Positions 1 to 7,459 of a stretch of 64,000 nucleotides of DNA are shown here, piece after piece. The stretch spans positions 1 to 64,000 of the forward strand of contig CANMLG010000028.1 of NCBI GenBank assembly GCA_947498765.1, given 5' to 3'. Origin of the DNA: an uncultured Aquimarina sp. GTDB lineage: Bacteria > Bacteroidota > Bacteroidia > Flavobacteriales > Flavobacteriaceae. The stretch's first letter is position 1, and each line of letters starts with the position of its first letter. Below the pieces are notes generated by a model, which saw only the letters and a list, made by a program, of their open reading frames with translations, did not search any database and had not been told where the DNA came from. The position numbers were made by a program, and so were the translations under genes.

Positions 1-26
1 CCAGCCACATCACCGCTTTATTTATT

Positions 27-47
27 CAAATGTCTACTAGACATTTG
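27..47. repeat. 21-bp perfect palindrome (10-bp arms)
   Basis: CAAATGTCTA and TAGACATTTG flank a single C. It lies in noncoding sequence left of the cassette-like region. No T-run follows, so a simple terminator is not obvious; it could be a protein-binding site or a remnant of a mobile element end. Confidence 0.5.
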
Positions 48-174
48 GTTTTATTTCATAAAACCTCATAAAAAAGTGTTCCTCAGAACCGACCACGCAG
101 TCTGGCTTACTTCCTCGTATCAGGGACTCACAGCCTTTGGGACATTCTTTAAATGAACTATATTTACCACTCAA
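48..174. other. noncoding stretch of unknown origin
   Basis: No open frame of note. On the minus strand it contains a short hairpin (AGCC..GAC..GTC..GGTT) followed by GGTTCTGAGG. This faintly resembles a shrunken group II intron domain V, like the better remnants at 2.2 and 3.05 kb, but the match is too weak to call. Confidence 0.25.
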
Positions 175-178
175 AGTA

Positions 179-380
179 CACACAATGGCTATAATTAATA
201 AGGGTTTTTAGTGTTCAATCCAAAGTTTGGTGTATTTTTATAATGTCCGCCAAATCTTTTTGATTTGGCTTTTTAAAAGAGAAAAATTAAAAACAAAATA
301 TAAAAATTCGGCTCTGTGTTAACCCGAAAAGTTTGTGTCTTTTTATACGCTACGTTTCATACACAAGTCCGTTGTGTGTC
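179..380. repeat. cassette-boundary element, copy 1
   Basis: A noncoding element of about 200 bp in front of the LOG gene. Its ends are imperfect inverted repeats (ACACACAATGG on the left, CCGTTGTGTGT on the right). The core (about 245-372) recurs at 1024-1149 with roughly 85% identity by eye. It holds a hairpin GCCAAATC-ttttt-GATTTGGC at 249-269, then the conserved stretches GAAAAATTAAAAACAAAATATAAAAATT and TACGCTACGTTT. The right end abuts the first possible ATG of the downstream gene. It does not show classical integron attC core sites (RYYYAAC/GTTRRRY), so its class is unknown. Confidence 0.6.
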
Positions 381-401
381 ATGAAAAATAATAATCAAAA
401 A

Positions 402-947
402 ATGAAGAAAATAGCAGTTTACTGTGGCTCTAACTTTGGAACCGACAAAGCATTTAAAACACAGGCTTATCTACTTGGAAAAACATTAGCAAAAGAAAAA
501 ATAGAACTTATATACGGAGGAGCTGAAATTGGTCTTATGGGGGTACTGGCAAATGGTGCTTTAGATGAAAATGGTAGAGTAATTGGAATTTTACCGAAAT
601 TTTTAAAATCACAGGAAAGTGCCCACGAAATGTTGTCTGAATTAATTTTAGTTGATACCATGCATGAAAGAAAACACATGATGAATGAATTATGTGATGG
701 AATAATTGCTCTTCCAGGTGGTATGGGAACATTGGAAGAACTTATTGAAATGTTAACTTGGAGACAAATAGGACTTCATCAAAAACCAATAGGAATTCTA
801 AATATTAATGATTTTTATAAATCACTAATTTCTCTATTTCAAACTATGGTGGATAACGATTTAATGAAGAAAGAAAACTTAGATAAGATTATTATAAGTC
901 ATGATATTGACGAATTATTAGATTTAATGAAGAATTATAGCGAATAA
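402..947 (+). CDS. LOG family protein (putative nucleotide 5'-monophosphate phosphoribohydrolase)
   Basis: A 181-residue Rossmann-fold protein of the LOG family (the 'lysine decarboxylase-like' TIGR00730 group). Family members hydrolyse (cytokinin) nucleoside monophosphates to free base and ribose 5-phosphate. The hallmark LPGGMGTLEELIEMLTW, a PGGxGTxxE motif, is near residue 110, and YGGAEIGLMG is in the N-terminal third. The ORF track begins at 333, but MKKIAVYCGS at 402 (or MKNNNQK at 381) is the natural start because the extra 5' codons fall inside the repeated boundary element. The gene is bracketed by inverted repeats CCGTTGTGTGT and ACACACAACACGG, which suggests cargo of a mobile or cassette-like unit. 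The substrate cannot be told from sequence. Confidence 0.8.
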   Translation: MKKIAVYCGSNFGTDKAFKTQAYLLGKTLAKEKIELIYGGAEIGLMGVLANGALDENGRVIGILPKFLKSQESAHEMLSELILVDTMHERKHMMNELCDGIIALPGGMGTLEELIEMLTWRQIGLHQKPIGILNINDFYKSLISLFQTMVDNDLMKKENLDKIIISHDIDELLDLMKNYSE

Positions 948-951
948 AAAC

Positions 952-1160
952 GAACACACAACACGGTGCCCTATAAAACATAGCTAATAAGTACTTAACT
1001 GAAAGGTTTTCTATATTTAGAAAGTCCGCCAAATTTTTAATTTGACTTTTAAAATAGAAAAATTAAAAACAAAATATAAAAATTTGGCTCAGTGTTAATC
1101 CGAAAAATTAGTGTCTTTTTGCACGCTACGTTTTATACACAAGTACGTTCTACAATATTA
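952..1160. repeat. cassette-boundary element, copy 2
   Basis: Second copy of the element at 179-380. The left end (ACACACAACACGG) mirrors the right end of copy 1 across the LOG gene. The core hairpin is kept with a compensatory change (CAAATT/AATTTG instead of AAATC/GATTT). The right end, ACGTTCTACAAT, differs from copy 1 and instead resembles the reverse complement of ACATTGTACAG found after the next two genes. Ends therefore appear cargo-specific while the core is shared. Confidence 0.55.
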
Positions 1161-1185
1161 CATATTTTTAAATACCGATTAAAAA

Positions 1186-1659
1186 ATGAAAGGAAACACA
1201 TACGCTCCTAAAGAAACTATTGTAGGTCCTTCTAAACTAAAACCTTGGATTGAGAACTTTATTTGGATGGGACTTATGATTTTTTTCATTTTTAAATTGT
1301 TTACAGTTCAATCTGAAATAAGATACCTTTCAGTTATTTTAATTTTTGTAATGATCTATGGTATTTATAGCAACATCAAAAAGACTAATAAATCTCCAAA
1401 AATCTTATTAAAACTATCAGAAAAGGGAATAACTCCTCAAAATAGTCGCTTGATTAAATGGTCTAACATAGAAAAAGCAGAGATAATTGTGAAACCAAAT
1501 TATTCTAATTCAGTAATTCAAAAGGAGTACTTAATTATTAGCTCTAAACAAGGTAAAAGAGAAGTATTTATAAATGATTTAGACATAACAGCATTGAGAC
1601 TGGAGTATTTGATTAAAATTTACCGCAATAGATTTAACAAAAAATCGGAAAAACAATAA
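1186..1659 (+). CDS. hypothetical membrane protein
   Basis: 157 residues, not assigned to a named family. Two hydrophobic segments near the N-terminus (about residues 25-43 and 46-63) look like a membrane hairpin. They are followed by a soluble basic domain with alternating beta-like segments (KGITPQNSRLIKWSNIEKAEI, EYLIISSKQGKREVFINDLD), an arrangement reminiscent of small bacterial PH-domain membrane proteins. It lies one nucleotide upstream of the next gene, so the two are probably cotranscribed cargo of the cassette-like unit bounded by the repeats at 952-1160 and about 2153. No function is inferred. Confidence 0.6.
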   Translation: MKGNTYAPKETIVGPSKLKPWIENFIWMGLMIFFIFKLFTVQSEIRYLSVILIFVMIYGIYSNIKKTNKSPKILLKLSEKGITPQNSRLIKWSNIEKAEIIVKPNYSNSVIQKEYLIISSKQGKREVFINDLDITALRLEYLIKIYRNRFNKKSEKQ

Positions 1660-1660
1660 C

Positions 1661-2152
1661 ATGATAGACTTAAAGGAAAAGTTTAGAAGTACTACATTTA
1701 GATATGGAGTATTATTCATATTAACTGGTTTTTTAATACTTCTATACTCCAAAATGATTTTTTTAAATGTCCCAAATGTCAATCTGGGAAAAAGATTTAG
1801 TACAGGTGAATTTTATGAATCCGACTTTTTCAACCTGATAGCTATGCTACAAATAATAGTAGGAATTATATATCTCGTTATTGAATTCAAAGCTATCTTT
1901 TACTTAATCGACAGAAAAACTATCCTTAATTATTGGTTTGTAAATTCTTTTATTTTAGTAATTCTTTCAGTTCCAATTCTTAACAAATATTACCCTACTG
2001 ACGGATATGGAGGAACCAAAATTAGCCAATTAATAATGGTTTATATATTTGTTTCTCTAATTCTGTTTTTTGTAGGTATCTATCATTATTTAACAAATGT
2101 TATAAAATCTGTGTACTCCTACTTTGTCATTAAAAAAGGATGGAAAAACTAA
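1661..2152 (+). CDS. hypothetical four-pass membrane protein
   Basis: 163 residues with four hydrophobic segments at about residues 15-35, 56-76, 88-107 and 124-144, joined by short charged loops. No catalytic motif is recognised. The ATG lies one nucleotide after the upstream stop codon, so translation of the pair is probably coupled. It ends immediately before ACATTGTACAG and the first group II intron remnant, which marks the right edge of this cargo unit. It may act with the upstream two-pass protein; this is inference from adjacency only. Confidence 0.6.
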   Translation: MIDLKEKFRSTTFRYGVLFILTGFLILLYSKMIFLNVPNVNLGKRFSTGEFYESDFFNLIAMLQIIVGIIYLVIEFKAIFYLIDRKTILNYWFVNSFILVILSVPILNKYYPTDGYGGTKISQLIMVYIFVSLILFFVGIYHYLTNVIKSVYSYFVIKKGWKN

Positions 2153-2160
2153 CATTGTAC

Positions 2161-2232
2161 AGTCGAGTAGGTAAAAATTAATTTCTCCCCTAAACCTCTT
2201 ACAGAACCATACGTGATAGCTTGCCGTAAGTG
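2161..2232 (-). mobile_element. group II intron 3'-end remnant, copy 1
   Basis: On the minus strand this reads as the 3' half of domain V (TATCACGTATGGTTC), then a domain VI-like stem (AGGGGAGAAATTAATTTTTACCTACTCGAC) ending at a CTACTCGAC-type intron terminus. The 5' half of domain V, including the AGC triad, is replaced, so it cannot be active. A better-preserved copy is at 3013-3140 and the toxin-antitoxin pair lies between them. No reverse transcriptase gene is present. Confidence 0.5.
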
Positions 2233-2267
2233 CAACTGCAAGAAAATTAGCTGTTTTTATATGGAAT

Positions 2268-2435
2268 ATGATTACTAAAAAAATGCAATCTCAACCGCCT
2301 AAAAAATACGTATTCCTAAACCAAAAAAGAAAACTCGGAATGATAAAAAAAATTAAAAAAAAAATTGATAAATTTGATTTAAAACCTGAAGATTTCGGAT
2401 TTAATAAAAAACTGATAATCAACAAACAAAATTGA
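2268..2435 (+). CDS. small basic protein, hypothetical
   Basis: A 55-codon frame (or 50 codons from ATG 2283), below the ORF-track cutoff. It has a Lys-rich stretch MIKKIKKKIDKFDLKPEDFGF. The 'I..I...I..F.L.PEDLGF' pattern loosely resembles the N-terminal helix region of H-NS-like proteins in Bacteroidota, but the DNA-binding signature (TWSGRGR..W) is absent. It may therefore be a truncated relic. It sits between the intron remnant and the antitoxin promoter. Low certainty that it is expressed. Confidence 0.3.
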   Translation: MITKKMQSQPPKKYVFLNQKRKLGMIKKIKKKIDKFDLKPEDFGFNKKLIINKQN

Positions 2436-2447
2436 CGTTAATCAGAA

Positions 2448-2479
2448 TTTGCGCAACTAACGAAAATAAATTAATTTTG
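2448..2479 (+). promoter_or_regulatory. Bacteroidota-type promoter of the toxin-antitoxin pair
   Basis: TTTG at 2448-2451 and TAATTTTG at 2472-2479 with 20 nt between them fit the -33/-7 consensus. The -7 box ends four nucleotides before the antitoxin ATG, so transcription would start at or near the start codon and the mRNA may be leaderless. Confidence 0.5.
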
Positions 2480-2483
2480 GTTT

Positions 2484-2717
2484 ATGGAAATTAATATTCA
2501 AAGTGCTAAAATAGAGCTTATCCAATGGTTAACGACTTTAGAAGATAGTTCCGTGATTCAAAAAATAATGGACTTGAGAAAAAATGAAACCAAGGATTCG
2601 TGGAATGAAATATCAGAAGCTGAAAAAAAATCTATTGAACTGGGTTTAATGGATGCTGAAAAAGGAAAACTAAACCCAAATTCAGAAGCTGAAAAGATTT
2701 ATGGAAGGTGGTTATAG
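2484..2717 (+). CDS. antitoxin of a ParE/RelE-type toxin-antitoxin module
   Basis: 77 residues, acidic and helical. The first half would be the DNA-binding/dimer part, and the tail SEAEKKSIELGLMDAEKGKLNPNSEAEKIYGRWL resembles the toxin-wrapping C-terminus common in antitoxins paired with ParE-like toxins in Bacteroidota. The reading frame overlaps the toxin gene by 17 nt, the usual arrangement for coupled synthesis. The pair is flanked by two group II intron remnants, consistent with mobile cargo. The fold class (Phd/YefM or other) is not certain. Autoregulation is expected for the family but no operator was identified. Confidence 0.7.
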   Translation: MEINIQSAKIELIQWLTTLEDSSVIQKIMDLRKNETKDSWNEISEAEKKSIELGLMDAEKGKLNPNSEAEKIYGRWL

Positions 2718-3000
2718 AATTCTTTGGACTGACCACGCTCTGAAGGAATTGGCTGAAACCTATAATTATCTTGAAACACATTTTACAGAACGTGAAATGA
2801 GAAAGTTATCAACTGAAATTGACAAAACGCTTAAATTAATTTCTATAAACCCAAGCTTATTTCCAAAATCAGAATTAAAAGAAATTAGAAGAATTGTAAT
2901 TAAAAAGTTCAACACAATGTATTATCGAGAAAAGGAAAATACTATTGAAATACTATCTTTTTTCTCAAACAGACAAAATCCTGATAAAGGAAAAATATAA
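2701..3000 (+). CDS. RelE/ParE-family toxin
   Basis: 99 residues with the ParE/RelE layout. The N-terminal strand YRILWTDHALKELAE leads into two helices, followed by ELKEIRRIVIKKFNTMYYREKENTIEILSFFSNRQNPDKGKI. The basic strand with Arg residues and the closing 'I.IL.FF..RQNP' motif are typical of ParE-type toxins from Bacteroidota. The family includes gyrase inhibitors (ParE) and ribosome-dependent mRNases (RelE); the sequence alone does not decide which. A second module of the same general type is at 49.06-49.64 kb. Confidence 0.8.
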   Translation: MEGGYRILWTDHALKELAETYNYLETHFTEREMRKLSTEIDKTLKLISINPSLFPKSELKEIRRIVIKKFNTMYYREKENTIEILSFFSNRQNPDKGKI

Positions 3001-3012
3001 AAAACTATGCAC

Positions 3013-3140
3013 AGTCGAATAGGTAAAAGGGAATTTTACCCCTAAACCTCTCACAGAATCCTACCTGATAGTTTCCCATCATACGGCTCTTATTAGGCAG
3101 CCAATTCAACTAAGTTAAATGATAACCTAGTGACCAATGG
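3013..3140 (-). mobile_element. group II intron 3'-end remnant, copy 2 (domains V and VI)
   Basis: On the minus strand, 3089-3056 is a 34-nt domain V: GAGCCGTAT, upper stem GATGG-GAAA-CTATC with a GNRA tetraloop, a two-nucleotide bulge, then GTAGGATTC. The AGC triad is present, but the lower stem has a C.A and a G.G mismatch, so it is decayed. Domain VI follows (TAGGGGTAAAATTCCCTTTTACCTATTCGAC) and ends the intron. The sequence just 5' (TTGGCTGCCTAATAA) also looks like intron, and no RT ORF remains. Confidence 0.6.
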
Positions 3141-3168
3141 TAAAATAGATTTGGAAAAACTTGATTGA

Positions 3169-3681
3169 CTATTTCTGCTGATCATATTCCACAAAAGCCA
3201 CAGATGATTTTTTCACATAAGCTGGAGACTCCTCAAACAATTGTTTCAACTTATTATCCCAATCATTAGCTATACTAAAATAATCCGAATTTACCACTGA
3301 CATTATATGGCCACAATCATCACAAACATGAGTTGAATACTCTAAAAAATAATGTGCAAATTCATGAAAAGCAACTACTTTTAAAATTTCTTTATCCAAT
3401 TGAGCTACCCAATTAATATCAATTGATACCACTTTTCCTTCTTCATTTCTACGAAGCATTCCTAAAGTAGAAGCCTGTTCAGATACTGTTAATGTGTTTA
3501 CTATATCAATTGACTTTAGTTTGAATAGTTTATCATAGTATGTTATATCGTATTTTTTACACATTGTAAAAAAATCATTCAATAAAGGTTGTAATCTACC
3601 ATCTATACTCACATCTTGTGCATTGATTGATGTAATTTTAACAAAAGCCAACACCAGTACTATCAAAATTTTCTTCAGCAT
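3169..3681 (-). CDS. secreted putative metallopeptidase (HEFAH motif)
   Basis: 170 residues with a clear signal peptide (MLKKILIVLVLAFVKITSINA). It carries VAFHEFAHYFLEYSTHVCDDCGH, an HExxH zincin motif with further His and a CxxC pair downstream that could bind metal or form a disulfide. The short length and lack of a recognisable propeptide make it unlike the large M12/M43 peptidases. A minimal zinc peptidase, or an inactive relative, is possible. It is transcribed opposite to the cassette region and followed by the intron remnant. Family assignment is uncertain; secretion and the motif are directly visible. Confidence 0.6.
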   Translation of the reverse strand: MLKKILIVLVLAFVKITSINAQDVSIDGRLQPLLNDFFTMCKKYDITYYDKLFKLKSIDIVNTLTVSEQASTLGMLRRNEEGKVVSIDINWVAQLDKEILKVVAFHEFAHYFLEYSTHVCDDCGHIMSVVNSDYFSIANDWDNKLKQLFEESPAYVKKSSVAFVEYDQQK

Positions 3682-4036
3682 TATTTTGTCATTTATCGAT
3701 TAAATACATTTTTAATCGTTTAAGTGCAAATATAATAATATAAAACTCTAATTTACAAGCAAGTAAATGTTAAAGTTTTGTATCTATAAGAAAAAGGGAA
3801 TTGCGAGTATTTCACAAAAAAAAACATAAACAACTAATAAACAACAAAATACAAACAAATATCACTTCTATACACGCCTAAGGAAGTCACTATTAATTAA
3901 AAGAAACACCAATAATTTAACTTTTACTTCATAAAAAATAAGATGACATACACATGAAAATAAAAAAAGCTCCCTATTTCTAGGCAGCTTTTTCTCTTCA
4001 GTTTGAATTAATCCTTATAAAATGTGGATAAGAATA
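3682..4036. other. intergenic region between the HEFAH gene and lon
   Basis: 355 bp, very AT-rich. It holds the lon terminator at its right end and presumably the promoter of the minus-strand HEFAH gene at its left. Nothing else is recognised. Confidence 0.5.
3963..3993 (-). terminator. rho-independent terminator of lon
   Basis: On the minus strand, AAAAAGCTgCCTA-gaaa-TAGGgAGCTTTTTTT, a stem followed by a T-run, located about 45 nt after the lon stop codon. Confidence 0.75.
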
Positions 4037-6511
4037 CTATTTATTTGTTGCTTTTGGTAACGCTAATTTTTTAGCATTCTTTACTTTTTGATCTGTTACA
4101 GCAATTTCTAAGACTTGACTCATTTCGGAAACATAATGAAATGTTAATCCTTTTAAATAATCTTCTTTAATTTCAAGAATATCTCTTCGATTATCCTCAC
4201 ATAGGATTAATTCTTTGATTTTTGCACGTTTGGCAGCTAAAATCTTTTCCTTAATTCCTCCAACTGGCAATACCTTACCTCTAAGTGTAATTTCTCCAGT
4301 CATAGCAATACTTTTCTTAACTTTTTTCTGTGTAAGCAAAGAAACTAAGGAAGTTAACATAGTTATACCTGCACTTGGACCATCCTTAGGTGTGGCTCCT
4401 TCAGGTACATGGATATGAATATTATAACTAGAAATTATCTCAGGATCTATACCCAGTGATTCTGCATTAGCCTTAATATATTCTAAGGCAATGGTAGCCG
4501 ACTCCTTCATTACCTTTCCTAAATTCCCTGTAATATTCAACAAGCCTTTTCCTTTTGAAAGAATAGATTCTATAAATAAAATATCACCTCCTACTCTAGT
4601 CCAAGCCAATCCAGTTACCACACCTGCTACATCATTATTTTCATATTTGTCTCGCTCTAGTCTTGGCGGCCCTAATATTTCAATAACATCTTTAGCAGAA
4701 ATTTTAGCATCGTGTTCTAGCTCCATAGCAATATTTTTTGCTGTGTTTCTTACCACCTTAGCTATTTGTTTTTCCAAACCTCTAACTCCAGACTCACGAG
4801 TATAACCTTCTACTATTTTTTCCAAAACAGGTTTAGGCACTTTTAAATGTTCGTTTGAAAGTCCATGCTCTTTTAATTGCTTTGGTAGTAAATGCTTTTT
4901 ACCTATTTCAACTTTTTCTTCAATAGTATAACCAGATACATTGATAACTTCCATACGGTCACGTAATGCAGGTTGAATGCTCCCCATATTATTAGAAGTA
5001 GCAATAAACATTACTTTTGATAAATCGAATCCTAATTCAAGAAAATTATCATAAAACTCACTATTCTGCTCTGGGTCTAACACTTCTAACAAAGCTGAAG
5101 AAGGGTCTCCTTGATTACCTGCCGCTAATTTATCTATTTCATCTAATACAAATACAGGGTTACTTGTACCTGCTTTTTTCAAACTCTGAATAATGCGTCC
5201 TGGCATAGCTCCTATATAAGTTTTTCTATGCCCTCTAATTTCTGCTTCATCACGTAAACCTCCCAATGAAACACGCACATATTCCCTTCCTAAAGCTTCG
5301 GCTATTGATTTTCCTAATGATGTTTTTCCGACTCCTGGAGGTCCAAATAAACATAAAATAGGCGATTTCATATCATTACGTAACTTTAAAACAGCTAAAT
5401 ATTCAATAATACGCTCTTTTACATCTTCTAAACCATAATGATGTTTATCTAGTATTTTTTGGGCACGCTTTAGATCAAAATTATCGGTGCTGTACTCATT
5501 CCACGGTAATTCTAAAAATAATTCTAGATAATTACGTTGAATTCCATATTCTGCAACCTGAGGATTCATCCGTTGCATTTTACCTAATTCCTTTTCGAAA
5601 TGTTCCTTTACCTCTTTACTCCATTTTTTCTTTTTCCCTTTTTGACGCATTTGATCCAGTTCGTCATCATGAGAAACACCACCTAATTCTTCTTGTATTG
5701 TTTTTATTTGCTGATGTAAGAAGTATTCGCGCTGTTGCTTATTCATATCATGCTGCACCTTACTTTGAATATCATTTTTAAGCTCCAGCTTTTGATATTC
5801 TAAGTTCATAAATTTTAAGGTTGCTAAAGCACGATCTTGCAAACTATTTATTTCTAATAACTCTTGTTTTTCAACAAGAGATAAATTCATATTTGAAGAT
5901 ACAAAGTTGATTAAAAAAGAATTACTTTCTATATTTTTTATAGCGAACGAAGCCTCGCTAGGAATATTCGGACTCTCTTTTATTATTTTTAATGATAAAT
6001 CCTTTATAGAATCAATAATTGCGCCAAATTCTTTATCATCTTTATCTGGGCGGTGCTCTTCAACCTCGCTTACTTTTGCCATCATAAAAGGCTCATCTGC
6101 AATCATTTCATCAATTGCAAAACGTTTTTTTCCTTGAATAATCACTGTAGTATTTCCATCAGGCATTTTTAATACCTTCAAAATACGAGCTACAACTCCA
6201 ATAGTATTAATATCATTAACAGTAGGTTTTTCAACCGTTTCATCTTTTTGAGAAACAACTCCAATTACTTTATCGCCTTTATTAGCGGCATTAATCAATT
6301 TAATTGATTTATCTCGACCTGCTGTTATTGGAATTACAACTCCAGGAAAAAGCACAGTATTTCGTAATGGTAAAATAGGTAGGGCTTCGGGTAGACTTTC
6401 TTGTCTTATTTCTTCTTCATCTTCTGGAGTCATTAAAGGAATTAATTCTGCATCTTCATTCATATCCTGTAATGACAAATTGTCCAGACTTAATATTTTA
6501 GATTTGGCCAT
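4037..6511 (-). CDS. lon: ATP-dependent protease Lon
   Basis: 824 residues, the normal Lon length. The N-terminal substrate-binding (LAN) domain spans about 45-250 ([19 protein letters not shown]) and is followed by a coiled region. The AAA+ module has Walker [10 protein letters not shown] near residue 390 and Walker [11 protein letters not shown]. The C-terminal protease domain has the Ser-Lys dyad context (DGPSAGITM and a downstream Lys). Lon degrades misfolded and regulatory proteins in the cytoplasm. The gene is monocistronic, with its own terminator downstream and a TGCCA-ttt-TGGCA palindrome just upstream of the ATG. Confidence 0.97.
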   Translation of the reverse strand: MAKSKILSLDNLSLQDMNEDAELIPLMTPEDEEEIRQESLPEALPILPLRNTVLFPGVVIPITAGRDKSIKLINAANKGDKVIGVVSQKDETVEKPTVNDINTIGVVARILKVLKMPDGNTTVIIQGKKRFAIDEMIADEPFMMAKVSEVEEHRPDKDDKEFGAIIDSIKDLSLKIIKESPNIPSEASFAIKNIESNSFLINFVSSNMNLSLVEKQELLEINSLQDRALATLKFMNLEYQKLELKNDIQSKVQHDMNKQQREYFLHQQIKTIQEELGGVSHDDELDQMRQKGKKKKWSKEVKEHFEKELGKMQRMNPQVAEYGIQRNYLELFLELPWNEYSTDNFDLKRAQKILDKHHYGLEDVKERIIEYLAVLKLRNDMKSPILCLFGPPGVGKTSLGKSIAEALGREYVRVSLGGLRDEAEIRGHRKTYIGAMPGRIIQSLKKAGTSNPVFVLDEIDKLAAGNQGDPSSALLEVLDPEQNSEFYDNFLELGFDLSKVMFIATSNNMGSIQPALRDRMEVINVSGYTIEEKVEIGKKHLLPKQLKEHGLSNEHLKVPKPVLEKIVEGYTRESGVRGLEKQIAKVVRNTAKNIAMELEHDAKISAKDVIEILGPPRLERDKYENNDVAGVVTGLAWTRVGGDILFIESILSKGKGLLNITGNLGKVMKESATIALEYIKANAESLGIDPEIISSYNIHIHVPEGATPKDGPSAGITMLTSLVSLLTQKKVKKSIAMTGEITLRGKVLPVGGIKEKILAAKRAKIKELILCEDNRRDILEIKEDYLKGLTFHYVSEMSQVLEIAVTDQKVKNAKKLALPKATNK

Positions 6512-6522
6512 ATATATTTGTT

Positions 6523-6535
6523 TGCCAAAATGGCA
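6523..6535 (-). promoter_or_regulatory. 13-bp palindrome in front of lon (possible operator)
   Basis: TGCCATTTTGGCA, 12 nt upstream of the lon ATG. The architecture (5-bp arms, 3-nt spacer, TGnCA ends) matches TGACACTTTGTCA upstream of htpG at 53427. The shared shape in front of two stress genes suggests a common regulator. Inference only. Confidence 0.4.
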
Positions 6536-6666
6536 CTAATAAAAGTGTATTTTGGGTATTCAATTAATAATAAATTAGTATAATTTCTGTTTTTCAAGCT
6601 ATTACAAAGATAGCTGAACTTTACGTATTAATAAAAATCAATAGTTGTGCCAGCTTAAATTAAAAT

Positions 6667-6699
6667 AAAAAAAGTCTACTATACTTAGTAAACTTTTTT
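6667..6699 (-). terminator. terminator downstream of the repeat lipoprotein gene
   Basis: AAAAAGTtTACTA-agta-TAGTAgACTTTTTTT on the minus strand, about 40 nt past the stop codon. Confidence 0.7.
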
Positions 6700-6735
6700 A
6701 GTTCTTATTTTAGTATTAGATATTCGAATATCTAA

Positions 6736-7407
6736 CTATAATTCAACAACCTGTATATTATCAAAGTTACCTCCTGTAATTTCAGAAGATTCACTTCCTG
6801 TCTCTGTAAAAGCTTTAAATGTAAAAGATCCAGAAACAGTATTACCATCGTAAATTAGTTGCAAAAAACCAGTAGCACTGCTTGAAAACCCTGTGCTAAA
6901 TATTGCTCCCGCTTTATTAATATTACCTACAAAATCTTGTGCTGCTCCGACTGCAAATGGTTGGGTCATAGGATTATTAACTGACATAATAATTGAATTT
7001 CCTCCTATATCTATTAAGTTTATTGTTAATAAAGCTCCATCAAGTGTTGCAGAAAACGATCTAACTATAAACTCTTCATCATCTATAAGTCCTATAAAAT
7101 CACCTGCTTCTGCAAATATTTTATCTGGTGACGGTGTTCCTCCTCCGCTAGGATCAATAACTACACCGGTAACTGGATCTATTTCTAAACCTGTTGCTGG
7201 ATCTGTAATTACTCCTGTAGTTGGGTTAATTATCCCACCTGTTATTGGGTCAGTAAGTTCCCCTGTTACAGGATCTTTAATTCCTCGGGATATTATTTTT
7301 AGTTTCTCTATTTGATTTCCATCTAAAAAATCACTAGCAGTGGCATCTTTTTCACAAGAAACCATTAGTAAACTTAATATAGAGATTATAAAAGCTATCT
7401 TTTTCAT
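6736..7407 (-). CDS. lipoprotein with tandem D-P-x-T-G repeats
   Basis: 223 residues from the preferred start MKKIAFIIS (the track adds MLC). A lipobox LLMVSC at the end of the signal sequence predicts lipidation at Cys. Residues about 45-95 form five or six imperfect 8-residue repeats of the type DPVTGELT/DPITGGII/NPTTGVIT/DPATGLEI, a probable stalk or Ca-binding-like linker. The remaining ~130 residues form a beta-rich domain (FIVRSFSATLDGALLTINLIDIGGNSI...) that looks like the small calycin-like (DUF6252-type) lipoproteins of Bacteroidota. Probably outer-membrane anchored; function unknown. Confidence 0.7.
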   Translation of the reverse strand: MKKIAFIISILSLLMVSCEKDATASDFLDGNQIEKLKIISRGIKDPVTGELTDPITGGIINPTTGVITDPATGLEIDPVTGVVIDPSGGGTPSPDKIFAEAGDFIGLIDDEEFIVRSFSATLDGALLTINLIDIGGNSIIMSVNNPMTQPFAVGAAQDFVGNINKAGAIFSTGFSSSATGFLQLIYDGNTVSGSFTFKAFTETGSESSEITGGNFDNIQVVEL

Positions 7408-7459
7408 ACACAACATTAATTACTATTATAATGAAACAAAGTTACAGTTTATTGCATTA

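Noticed and set aside
179-1160. Classical integron attC sites
   Set aside because: The repeated elements have inverted ends, but not the RYYYAAC/GTTRRRY core sites, and no integron integrase is in the window.
4215-6137. Plus-strand ORFs inside lon
   Set aside because: Antisense to a fully conserved core gene; no independent features.
6893-7315. 140-residue plus-strand ORF opposite the repeat lipoprotein
   Set aside because: Antisense shadow; its apparent repeats simply mirror the D-P-x-T-G codons of the real gene.
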